Of a stretch of 7,987 nucleotides of DNA, positions 1 through 4,763 are shown piece by piece. Position 1 is the first letter of the stretch. Every line of letters starts with the position of its first letter. The translations under genes and the position numbers were made by a program. The notes under the pieces were generated by a model, which was given only the letters and a program-made list of their open reading frames with translations, made no database searches and had not been told where the DNA came from. The stretch covers positions 1 through 7,987 of the forward strand of contig JAERMN010000225.1 in the NCBI GenBank assembly GCA_016844625.1. The letters are read 5' to 3'. The stretch is from Deltaproteobacteria bacterium. Lineage in GTDB: Bacteria; Desulfobacterota; Binatia; UBA9968.

Positions 1-2
1 TG

Positions 3-15
3 CCTTCGTGGTGAA
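3..15. repeat. Edge fragment of the CACGAAG-type dispersed repeat
   Basis: The 13 bases CCTTCGTGGTGAA are identical to the end of the right arm of the inverted repeat at 2488-2671 (positions 2659-2671). As in that copy, the element ends with GGTGAA and a gene lies downstream on the plus strand. The rest of the element would lie left of the window. A 13-base match is short, but the motif is distinctive and the orientation is the same. Confidence 0.5.
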
Positions 16-32
16 TAATCTCTAAGCGACAT

Positions 33-61
33 TTCGCAAACACGACCCCATGTGTTATAAA
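33..61 (+). promoter_or_regulatory. Candidate sigma-70 promoter of the LLM oxidoreductase gene
   Basis: A TATAAA hexamer at 56-61 is preceded by TGT at 53-55, giving an extended -10 (TGnTATAAA). A weak -35, TTCGCA at 33-38 (4 of 6 matches to TTGACA), stands exactly 17 bp upstream. Transcription would start near 68 and leave a leader of about 30 nt before the ATG at 97. The call rests on consensus matching only. Confidence 0.42.
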
Positions 62-96
62 CGCGGGCAAATCTTCCGAGTTCTGAAAGGCATTCT

Positions 97-1095
97 ATGG
101 CTTCATTTGGACTGACTCTCGCGAACCGCGGCGTGATCATCGGCGCGGTGACGGTGCCGGAACTATTTGACATGGCCAAGCGCGGCGAAGATTCAGGCGC
201 ATTTAGCGCGGTGTGGGTGGGCGACAGCTTGCTTGCGAAACCGCGGCTCGAATCAATCGCCCTACTCTCGGCGCTAGCGGTCGTTACCAAAAAGGTGAAA
301 CTTGCTGTCGGCTGCATGGCGACCTTTCCGCATCGTCACCCGGCTTTACTCGCACAGCAGTGGGCGAGCTTGGACGTGATCTCCGGTGGCCGCTCATGGC
401 TCGCCGTTTGTCTGGGCGGCCCCAATGAACAGAGCCCTGCGCAAGCGTTGGAACACAAAGTCATGGGCATCAAAGACACCGAACGTGTCGGACGTCTCGA
501 AGAAGGCATCGTCATCCTCAAAAAGCTTTTTCACGAAGAGAAAGCATCGCACAAAGGCCGCTTTTACGAATTCGAAGGCGTGACCATTCAACCGCGCCCG
601 GTGCAAAATCCGCTGCCGATCTGGATCGCCAGCAATCCTACCGGCCTCACCTGGAAAGACGGCGCCAGCGCGCCCTCGCCCGCCGTCGAGAAGGGACTGC
701 GGCGCGTGGCGAAATACGCCGACGGCTGGATGACCAACAAAGTGACGCCGGAACAATTCAAATCGCAGTGGACGCGCATCCTGGCCATGGCCAAGGAAGA
801 AGGCCGCGACCCGGCGAAGATCGGCAGCTCGCTTTACCACAACATCACGATCAACGAGAACCGCCAGGCCGCGCTAGACGAAAGCAAAGCGTTTCTCGAT
901 AAATATTACACGTCCAATTTTAGCATGAAGTTCGTCGAAGGCTTCACCACGGCGGGCAGTCCGAAACAGTGCATCGAGGAACTGAGGGCTTATTTCGCGG
1001 CGGGCATCGAGCATATCACGCTGCGCATGACTTCTTGGGATCAAAAGGGTCAACTCAAAAGATTTCTCGACGAAGTGGCGCCGGCGTTCAGATAA
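97..1095 (+). CDS. LLM-class flavin-dependent oxidoreductase (luciferase-like monooxygenase family)
   Basis: This 332-residue protein has the length and layout of a bacterial-luciferase-like TIM barrel that binds reduced FMN or coenzyme F420. Recognisable segments are the N-terminal strand and helix with VWVGDSLLAKPRLE (39-52), the RHPALLAQQWASLDVISGGR block (80-99), the R-x-EE-x-I helix (133-138) leading to ILKKLF, the family signature GRFYEFEGVTIQPRPVQ (154-170) followed by PLPIWIASN (172-180), RRVAKYADGWM (202-212), and the C-terminal GSPKQCIEELRAYFAAGIEHI (287-307). Start choice: ATG at 97 has AAAGG at 86-90, six bases upstream. No signal peptide or membrane segment is seen, so it is probably cytoplasmic. 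Substrate and cofactor (FMN or F420) cannot be read from sequence alone. The VOC gene follows after 88 bp in the same direction, with an inverted repeat between them, so co-transcription is possible but uncertain. Confidence 0.9.
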   Translation: MASFGLTLANRGVIIGAVTVPELFDMAKRGEDSGAFSAVWVGDSLLAKPRLESIALLSALAVVTKKVKLAVGCMATFPHRHPALLAQQWASLDVISGGRSWLAVCLGGPNEQSPAQALEHKVMGIKDTERVGRLEEGIVILKKLFHEEKASHKGRFYEFEGVTIQPRPVQNPLPIWIASNPTGLTWKDGASAPSPAVEKGLRRVAKYADGWMTNKVTPEQFKSQWTRILAMAKEEGRDPAKIGSSLYHNITINENRQAALDESKAFLDKYYTSNFSMKFVEGFTTAGSPKQCIEELRAYFAAGIEHITLRMTSWDQKGQLKRFLDEVAPAFR

Positions 1096-1100
1096 AGCAG

Positions 1101-1175
1101 GGAGTGTTGGAGTAATGGAATGATGGAGTACTGGGTAAGAAGATTCAACCCAATACTCCAGTACTCCATCGCTCC
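1101..1175. repeat. Inverted pair of 8-bp tandem arrays (GGAGTAnn units)
   Basis: The left arm holds four consecutive 8-bp units: GGAGTGTT (1101), GGAGTAAT (1109), GGAATGAT (1117) and GGAGTACT (1125), then GGGT. The right arm (1148-1175) holds the same kind of units in inverse orientation: GGAGCGAT, GGAGTACT, GGAGTATT, GGGT when read on the minus strand. Arms 1109-1136 and 1148-1175 match at 22 of 28 positions around an 11-base loop, and a 12-base block (1123-1134 against 1158-1169) matches perfectly one register over. It fills most of the gap between the LLM and VOC genes. No T-tract follows, so a Rho-independent terminator role is not supported, although a transcript would fold into a long hairpin. 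Confidence 0.85.
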
Positions 1176-1183
1176 AGGCATTT

Positions 1184-1954
1184 ATGATACAAGGGATTGA
1201 TCATCTCGTTGTTGTCGTCAAAGAGCTCGACCGAGCGGCCAAGGACTATGAACAGCTTGGCTTTACCGTCGTCCCCGGTGGGCAGCATCCGGTCGGTAGT
1301 CACAATGTGCTGATCTCGTTTCAAGACGGCTCGTATCTAGAAATCATCGCCTTCTATCGTGAGGCGATCGATCATCGCTGGTGGGACCCGCTTACCAAGG
1401 GCGAGCGCTTGGTCGACTTTTGTTTTCAAACTGACGATCTCAGGGGCGACACCAAACAACTGCAAGACGCCGGCGTGGCGATCAACGAACCCGTGCCGTG
1501 GTCGCGCAAACGGCCCGATGGTTATGAACTCAAGTGGCTGCTGTCCTTGGCGACCGGCAGCCATCGCGGCGTGGCGCCCTTTCTCATCGAAGATGTAACG
1601 CCACGCGCTGAGCGAATTCCACAACAGTTTCTGCACCGAAACAAAATCACCGGGATTGAAAAAGTGACGCTCGCCGTGGGAGAACTTTCGGCCATCAAAA
1701 AATGGTACAGCGCACTTCTGGGAACTTCCGGGCAAACGATTTCCGACGCCAACCTCGGCGCGGACGGCTTGCGCTATCAAGCTGGGCCGCATACGTTCGA
1801 CTTCCTGACCCCACGCGACCCTAGCAGTCCGCTGATCAATTGGCTGCGCGAATACGGCCCATCGCCCTATTCCGCCGTCCTGATCAACGGCGCGCACTCC
1901 CTTGCCCCTCTTGACCTCCGTCTCACCCATGGCGCGAACCTTTGGGTTAAATAG
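1184..1954 (+). CDS. VOC-superfamily (glyoxalase-like) protein
   Basis: This 256-residue protein has two tandem VOC-type modules. The first opens with IDHLVVVVKELDRAAKDYEQLGF (from residue 5), a classic first beta strand with its metal-position His at 7, and continues through HNVLISFQDGSYLEIIAF (40-57), where Glu53 is the expected metal ligand. The second begins near residue 156 (ITGIEKVTLAVGELSAIKKW), with the LGADGLRYQAGPHTFDFLTP strands at 191-210. The layout resembles Glyoxalase_3-type (PF13468-like) proteins, which are mostly uncharacterised. Members of the wider superfamily include isomerases, extradiol dioxygenases and resistance proteins, so the reaction cannot be named. In the second module His7 has no obvious equivalent (Glu159 or Lys160 stands near that place), so only the first is likely to bind metal. 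The start ATG at 1184 has only a weak AGG at 1176-1178 ahead of it, directly after the inverted repeat. No signal peptide is seen. Confidence 0.85.
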   Translation: MIQGIDHLVVVVKELDRAAKDYEQLGFTVVPGGQHPVGSHNVLISFQDGSYLEIIAFYREAIDHRWWDPLTKGERLVDFCFQTDDLRGDTKQLQDAGVAINEPVPWSRKRPDGYELKWLLSLATGSHRGVAPFLIEDVTPRAERIPQQFLHRNKITGIEKVTLAVGELSAIKKWYSALLGTSGQTISDANLGADGLRYQAGPHTFDFLTPRDPSSPLINWLREYGPSPYSAVLINGAHSLAPLDLRLTHGANLWVK

Positions 1955-1976
1955 TTCATTCCTCACCTCCAAGGTT

Positions 1977-1985
1977 TGTTATAAT
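1977..1985 (+). promoter_or_regulatory. Extended -10 promoter motif (TGTTATAAT)
   Basis: TGT at 1977-1979 runs straight into a perfect TATAAT at 1980-1985, which is the full extended -10 consensus. The -35 region is poor (TTCATT at 1955-1960 with a 19-bp spacer is the best seen), which an extended -10 can tolerate. Transcription would start near 1992 and serve the small secreted-protein pseudogene whose ATG is at 2067. The octamer TGTTATAA is shared with the candidate promoter at 53-60. Confidence 0.5.
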
Positions 1986-1997
1986 AGGACGTTGTGC

Positions 1998-2018
1998 GGG
2001 GCGCCTTTGCTCCCCTTT
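1998..2018 (+). terminator. Small GC stem-loop followed by TTTAAA
   Basis: GGGG (1998-2001) pairs with CCCC (2012-2015). After one C/T mismatch, GC pairs with GC around a CTTT loop, and TTTAAATAAG follows. It could be a weak intrinsic terminator for the VOC gene, which ends about 44 bases upstream. If the extended -10 at 1977-1985 is used, it would instead be a structure in the 5' leader of the next gene. The stem is short and the T-tract brief, so either role is tentative. Confidence 0.3.
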
Positions 2019-2054
2019 AAATAAGTCTTAAATGGCAGCGTCTAACTAGCCAGA

Positions 2055-2060
2055 AGGAGG
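2055..2060 (+). promoter_or_regulatory. Strong Shine-Dalgarno of the small secreted protein
   Basis: AGGAGG lies six bases before the ATG at 2067. A consensus ribosome binding site and a promoter motif upstream of a broken gene indicate that the gene was recently functional. Confidence 0.75.
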
Positions 2061-2066
2061 ACTCCC

Positions 2067-2394
2067 ATGAAATCGTTGAACCAACACAGCCGGCAATTTT
2101 CAGCGCTCGCGCTCGCAATCGTTCTTGCGCTATCGTTCTTCGCCGCGGCAGCACCGGCTTGGAGCGATCATGACCAGGTGAGAAACGAAATTCGCCAATT
2201 TCACGACTTTCTTCAGGATCATCCCAAAGTGTCCACCGAGCTGCGCCAACAGCAAAAAATATCTCTCCAAGCATGACGACTTGGAAAAATTCTTAAAGCG
2301 CCACCCCGACGTCAAACGCGAGGTTCTCAACCACCCGAAGCGGGTATTTGGCAGATACTACCGCGATGACCATGCGCGCTGGCGCCATCGCTAG
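2067..2394 (+). pseudogene. Small secreted helical-repeat protein, frameshifted near 2250-2260
   Basis: The frame from ATG 2067 gives a clear signal peptide (KSLNQH, then a hydrophobic run ALALAIVLALSFFAAAAPAWS, cleavage near residue 32) and a mature start DHDQVRNEIRQFHDFLQDHP. It then hits TGA at 2274-2276, giving 69 residues. The next frame continues the same protein from AGC at 2251: SKKYLSKHDDLEKFLKRHPD, KREVLNHPKRVFGRYYRDD, ending at TAG 2392-2394. The two halves carry copies of one motif, roughly FLxxHPxVxxEL (FHDFLQDHPKVSTEL and LEKFLKRHPDVKREVL), so both belong to one gene. Similar small exported proteins with repeated FLxxHP motifs occur in Acidobacteria and Deltaproteobacteria and have no known function. 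The break falls at six A's (2254-2259). Removing one A restores the frame. Alternatively, a deletion of about 17 bases removed an NPxLVN-like linker, which I recall in relatives between the repeats. A sequencing or assembly error is also possible. Confidence 0.75.
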
Positions 2395-2487
2395 CTTGCC
2401 GAACCCAAGCACCTCGCTCAGCGGCTGCTAACAATTTGGCATCTTCACGTTTCGTATGGGTAACCTGGCACTATCACCTTGATTTCC
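2395..2487. other. Intergenic stretch with no recognised feature
   Basis: This run between the broken secreted-protein gene and the composite repeat holds no reading frame with a ribosome binding site, no convincing promoter and no long hairpin that I can see. A minus-strand open frame runs into it from the repeat but begins and ends in repeat-derived or unremarkable sequence. Confidence 0.5.
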
Positions 2488-2671
2488 TTCACCACGAAGA
2501 TCACGAAGGCCACGAAGGGTTCGGATATTTGTAAATATAAATTCGTCCCCTCTGTCGCATCGGTAAGGGCAACCACAGGGCGGTTGCCGCACAGATATGA
2601 AATCTAAATCCTTTGCGTTCTTTGCGGTTAAAGTTTTTTTCCTTCGTGCTCTTCGTGTCCTTCGTGGTGAA
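2488..2671. repeat. Composite repeat with inverted CACGAAG arrays at both ends
   Basis: The left arm (2488-2518) has CACGAAG at 2493, 2502 and 2511, a 9-bp period with two variable bases between heptamers. The right arm (2641-2671) has the inverse, CTTCGTG, at 2642, 2651 and 2660. The arms match at 27 of 31 positions, and all four mismatches fall in the two-base spacers. Inside, next to the right arm, is a second array of the same design: CTTTGCGTT CTTTGCGGT at 2611-2628, that is CGCAAAG units on the minus strand. In the middle is a separate hairpin at 2551-2595. This looks like a nested mosaic of dispersed repeats. It resembles repeats I recall from many soil-bacterial genomes, where they give spurious PRRTRRARR or TAKNAKN peptides. 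Confidence 0.8.
2551..2595. repeat. Hairpin nested inside the composite repeat
   Basis: GGCAACC (2568-2574) pairs with GGTTGCC (2582-2588) around a seven-base loop. Outside it, TCTGT (2551-2555) plus GC (2557-2558) pairs with GC (2589-2590) plus ACAGA (2591-2595), with C2556 bulged and a one-sided internal loop at 2559-2567. GGCAACC/GGTTGCC hairpins of this sort look like an independent dispersed element that landed between the CACGAAG arms. Confidence 0.6.
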
Positions 2672-2709
2672 AACTTCTTCACAATAAACCCGGAAGAATC
2701 AAAACTTTT

Positions 2710-2715
2710 AGGAGG
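2710..2715 (+). promoter_or_regulatory. Shine-Dalgarno of the aldolase-family gene
   Basis: AGGAGG stands six bases before the ATG at 2722 and fixes that start. The 38 bases between the repeat (ending 2671) and this site hold TTCACA at 2678-2683 but no acceptable -10 at the right spacing. The promoter is therefore unclear and may lie in or before the repeat. Confidence 0.75.
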
Positions 2716-2721
2716 AATTCG

Positions 2722-3414
2722 ATGACCCTACCGGAAAAACTCGCCTTGGCCTGCCGCATCCTCGCCATGCAAGGCCATAACGATATGATCTACGGCCACG
2801 TCTCGGCGCTAACGGACAAGCCCAACGAATACTGGATCAAAGGTTCGGGCATCGGCCTTGAAGAGGCGACCGCGGAAGACATGGTACTGATCGACTTCGA
2901 AGGCAACCCGCTCGCCGGCAAGCGCAAACGGCACAACGAGTTTCCGATTCACAGTGAAGTTTACCGGACCAATCCGGAAATCAAATGCGTCATCCACACC
3001 CATCCGACCTACTCGACAATTATCGCGTCATCGGAGCACCGGCTATTGCCGATTACCAATCTAAGTTGCGCCTTCTATCCGCCGGCGATCAGCAAGTTCG
3101 AAGAATCATCCGACTTGATCGTCACTGCCGAACAAGGCAGCGCCGTGGCGAAATTACTCGGTGAACATAACATCGTACTGTTACGCAATCACGGCATCGT
3201 CGTCGCCGGCACCAGCATCGAAGAGGCCTGCATCCGCGGCGTCCTGCTCGAACATAGCGCCAAGACCCAAGTCGCCGCCGCGTCGATGGGCGCGTTCTCT
3301 TGGGCGACGGATGCCGACGCGTTAATAAAGAGAAAACGGATTTATCGCCCTGATGCGATGCTTAATCTGTGGGACTACTACCTGCGGATGTTAAGAAAGC
3401 ATGAGACTCGTTAA
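2722..3414 (+). CDS. Class II aldolase/adducin-domain protein
   Basis: This 230-residue protein has the normal length for the zinc-dependent class II aldolase/epimerase fold (L-fuculose-1-phosphate aldolase, L-ribulose-5-phosphate 4-epimerase). The key parts are present in order: the phosphate-loop-like GHVSA (25-29), KGSGIGLEEATAEDMVLID (40-58), the catalytic Glu73 in NEFPIHSEVY (72-81), zinc ligands His92 and His94 in IHTHPT (91-96), and the third His157 in LLRNHGIVVAG (153-163). Glu73, His92 and His94 carry the same numbers as in E. coli fuculose aldolase, and the third His is within two residues, so the fold is probably complete and active. Many uncharacterised relatives act as aldolases or decarboxylases on non-sugar substrates, so the substrate is not assigned. 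There is no export signal. The gene is convergent with the M20 gene, separated by an inverted repeat. Confidence 0.9.
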   Translation: MTLPEKLALACRILAMQGHNDMIYGHVSALTDKPNEYWIKGSGIGLEEATAEDMVLIDFEGNPLAGKRKRHNEFPIHSEVYRTNPEIKCVIHTHPTYSTIIASSEHRLLPITNLSCAFYPPAISKFEESSDLIVTAEQGSAVAKLLGEHNIVLLRNHGIVVAGTSIEEACIRGVLLEHSAKTQVAAASMGAFSWATDADALIKRKRIYRPDAMLNLWDYYLRMLRKHETR

Positions 3415-3442
3415 ATCGTTCAACCGGCTGAAGACAGCCTCC

Positions 3443-3518
3443 GTTCAAAACGTTCAAGCCGTTCAAACCGTTTTATCCGTACAGCTTGAACTATTTGAAC
3501 TATTTGAACGGCTTGAAC
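3443..3518. repeat. Inverted pair of 9-bp tandem arrays (GTTCAAnnn units) between convergent genes
   Basis: The left arm has 9-bp units GTTCAAAAC (3443), GTTCAAGCC (3452), GTTCAAACC (3461) and a decayed GTTTTATCC (3470). The right arm has AGCTTGAAC (3483), TATTTGAAC (3492), TATTTGAAC (3501) and GGCTTGAAC (3510), the same unit inverted. The arms are exactly four units each around a GTAC centre (3479-3482). A one-unit-shifted register gives a perfect 16-base match (3452-3467 with 3503-3518). It sits between the 3' ends of the aldolase gene and the M20 gene. It could therefore act as a hairpin for transcripts from both sides, though neither side has a clear T-tract. An extra GTTCAAC occurs just upstream at 3418-3424. 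Confidence 0.85.
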
Positions 3519-3536
3519 CTGTGCATTCCGCTCCCG

Positions 3537-4724
3537 CTAGCGATGTATCGCCAGAAAGGCAAAAACCTTCGCCGCATTAAAGACGTTACTCAGCGGCACC
3601 AGATCATGATCGGTGTGCTGGAAGCGGATATCGCGCGAGCCGTAGTTGATCGCTTGGATGCCGCGGTGATTGAATAGCCCCGTGTCGTTGGCCGCCGTGG
3701 AAAAACTAAACCTGGGCTCGTAGTTGAGCATCGTTCGTATCCCCTGCTCCAAGACCTGCACCACCTCGGCATCCTTGGCTACTTCGCTCGGATACATGAA
3801 GGCGCGCGGCTGCACTTCGATCTCGAACGGTTCGATGACACCGATGGCGTCTTTCATTTGTTGAATCGCCTTGGCCGGATCGTCGCCGGGCAGCAAGCGG
3901 CGGTCGAACATGATGCGGCACTCGCTCTGGATCGTGTGGGTCGCTTTGGGAAAGCTTTCGATGGCGTTGGTGGTCAGACTCACGTCACCGAGATCGGGGT
4001 GCGAGCGATTTTCTGGAAACGGCATCAAGGGCTTGAGTCTTTCCAGCACCTGCATCGCCCCATCGATGGCGTTGATGCCCTCCCAGGGCCGGCTGCTATG
4101 CGCCTGCTTGCCTTTGACGATCACCAAGACATCGACGCGGCCTTTGTTGCCCAGTTGAATTTCTGGCGGCCCGTCGATAATGCACCAGTCAGCATCCACG
4201 CTGCCGTGATCGAGCACATAGGCCAGCGAATCATGCTTGCCGGTCTCGCCGGCGGTGCTAACGACAAAATAGAGGTCGCTCGGCAGCTCGACTTTGTTGG
4301 CGCCGAGAAAGCGCATCGCCGCCATCATCGCCGCCAAACTGCCCTTCTGTTCGCAAGCGCCGCGGCCCCAAACGCATTCGCCGGCGAGTTTGTACGGCGC
4401 GCCGTCGACGACCTCGCCGGAATAGGGATTCTGCATCGTGCTCGGCGCCGCACACATGGCGTAGCCCACCAGCATCAGCCGACCCTCGGACGAGCGCCCC
4501 TTCAGACGTAAGATAAGATTTCCCATCTTGTCGATGGCGGGATGAAGGCCGGCCTGCTCGAGTTCCGCTTTGACAACATCGCGGATCAGCGCTAGCACCT
4601 GCGGTTCGGTTTCAAGCAACTGCGTTTGCGGGCTAGCATGCTGCACCAATTTCACAGTGAGCCGTTTAACCTCGTCATAGGACAAGTTCTTCTCGATCAA
4701 TTTTTTCGCCGTATTGTCATCCAT
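3537..4724 (-). CDS. M20-family metallohydrolase homologue with altered active-site motifs
   Basis: This 395-residue protein has the full M20 (ArgE/DapE/carboxypeptidase-G2-like) layout: a catalytic domain, an inserted dimerisation domain at roughly 190-300 opening with GRVDVLVIVKGKQAHSSRP (195-213) and EGINAI, then the catalytic domain again. Family members hydrolyse amide or peptide bonds using two zinc ions. Here the first motif, normally GHxDxVP, reads GYAMCAAP (87-94). The bridging Asp motif GRGxxDxKG reads GRGACEQKG (120-128, with Glu125). The usual EE pair reads AGETG (158-162), keeping only one Glu. His209 of the dimerisation domain and the C-terminal His370 in QHTDHD are kept. It may be a divergent enzyme with other ligands or a non-catalytic homologue. 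The start ATG at 4724 has GAGG ten bases upstream. The permease gene ends 39 bases before it on the same strand, suggesting one operon and a role in processing the imported solute. There is no signal peptide. Confidence 0.82.
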   Translation of the reverse strand: MDDNTAKKLIEKNLSYDEVKRLTVKLVQHASPQTQLLETEPQVLALIRDVVKAELEQAGLHPAIDKMGNLILRLKGRSSEGRLMLVGYAMCAAPSTMQNPYSGEVVDGAPYKLAGECVWGRGACEQKGSLAAMMAAMRFLGANKVELPSDLYFVVSTAGETGKHDSLAYVLDHGSVDADWCIIDGPPEIQLGNKGRVDVLVIVKGKQAHSSRPWEGINAIDGAMQVLERLKPLMPFPENRSHPDLGDVSLTTNAIESFPKATHTIQSECRIMFDRRLLPGDDPAKAIQQMKDAIGVIEPFEIEVQPRAFMYPSEVAKDAEVVQVLEQGIRTMLNYEPRFSFSTAANDTGLFNHRGIQAINYGSRDIRFQHTDHDLVPLSNVFNAAKVFAFLAIHR

Positions 4725-4763
4725 GTTACTGCTGCCTCATGCCTCGCACCACCAGCCTATTGT

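Noticed and set aside
394..840. 148-codon open frame on the minus strand
   Set aside because: It lies wholly within the LLM oxidoreductase gene on the opposite strand and has no ribosome site or domain.
1337..1972. 211-codon open frame on the minus strand
   Set aside because: It is antisense to the VOC gene, shows no family motifs, and starts close to the promoter motif of the next gene.
2254..2259. Programmed ribosomal frameshift at the A6 run
   Set aside because: Restoring the second frame needs a +1 shift (or -2), while A-rich slippery sites in bacteria usually give -1. No downstream stimulatory structure was noticed.
2488..2671. Insertion sequence remnant or MITE
   Set aside because: Inverted arms invite this reading, but no flanking target duplication is evident, the arms are periodic arrays rather than transposase-type termini, and no transposase fragment is seen. 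A MITE remains possible but is not supported.
2428..2682. 84-codon minus-strand frame encoding an SPRRTRRARR-like peptide
   Set aside because: Its peptide is simply the translation of the CACGAAG and CGCAAAG arrays, whose 9-bp period keeps the frame open. Such peptides are recurrent spurious predictions over this kind of repeat.
3443..3518. Possible CRISPR array or iteron cluster
   Set aside because: Units are 9 bp with 2-3 variable bases and are arranged as an inverted pair. CRISPR repeats are 23 bases or more with spacers of similar length. No origin features such as a DnaA box series or rep gene accompany them.
3486..3677. 63-codon plus-strand frame starting MNYLNYLNGLN
   Set aside because: It starts inside the GTTCAA inverted repeat and runs antisense into the M20 gene. 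The repetitive N-terminus is the repeat itself.
3858..4511. 217-codon open frame on the plus strand
   Set aside because: It is antisense to the M20 gene, whose sense frame has clear family structure. The composition is Ala/Arg/His-rich with no recognisable domain, typical of an opposite-strand shadow in GC-rich sequence.
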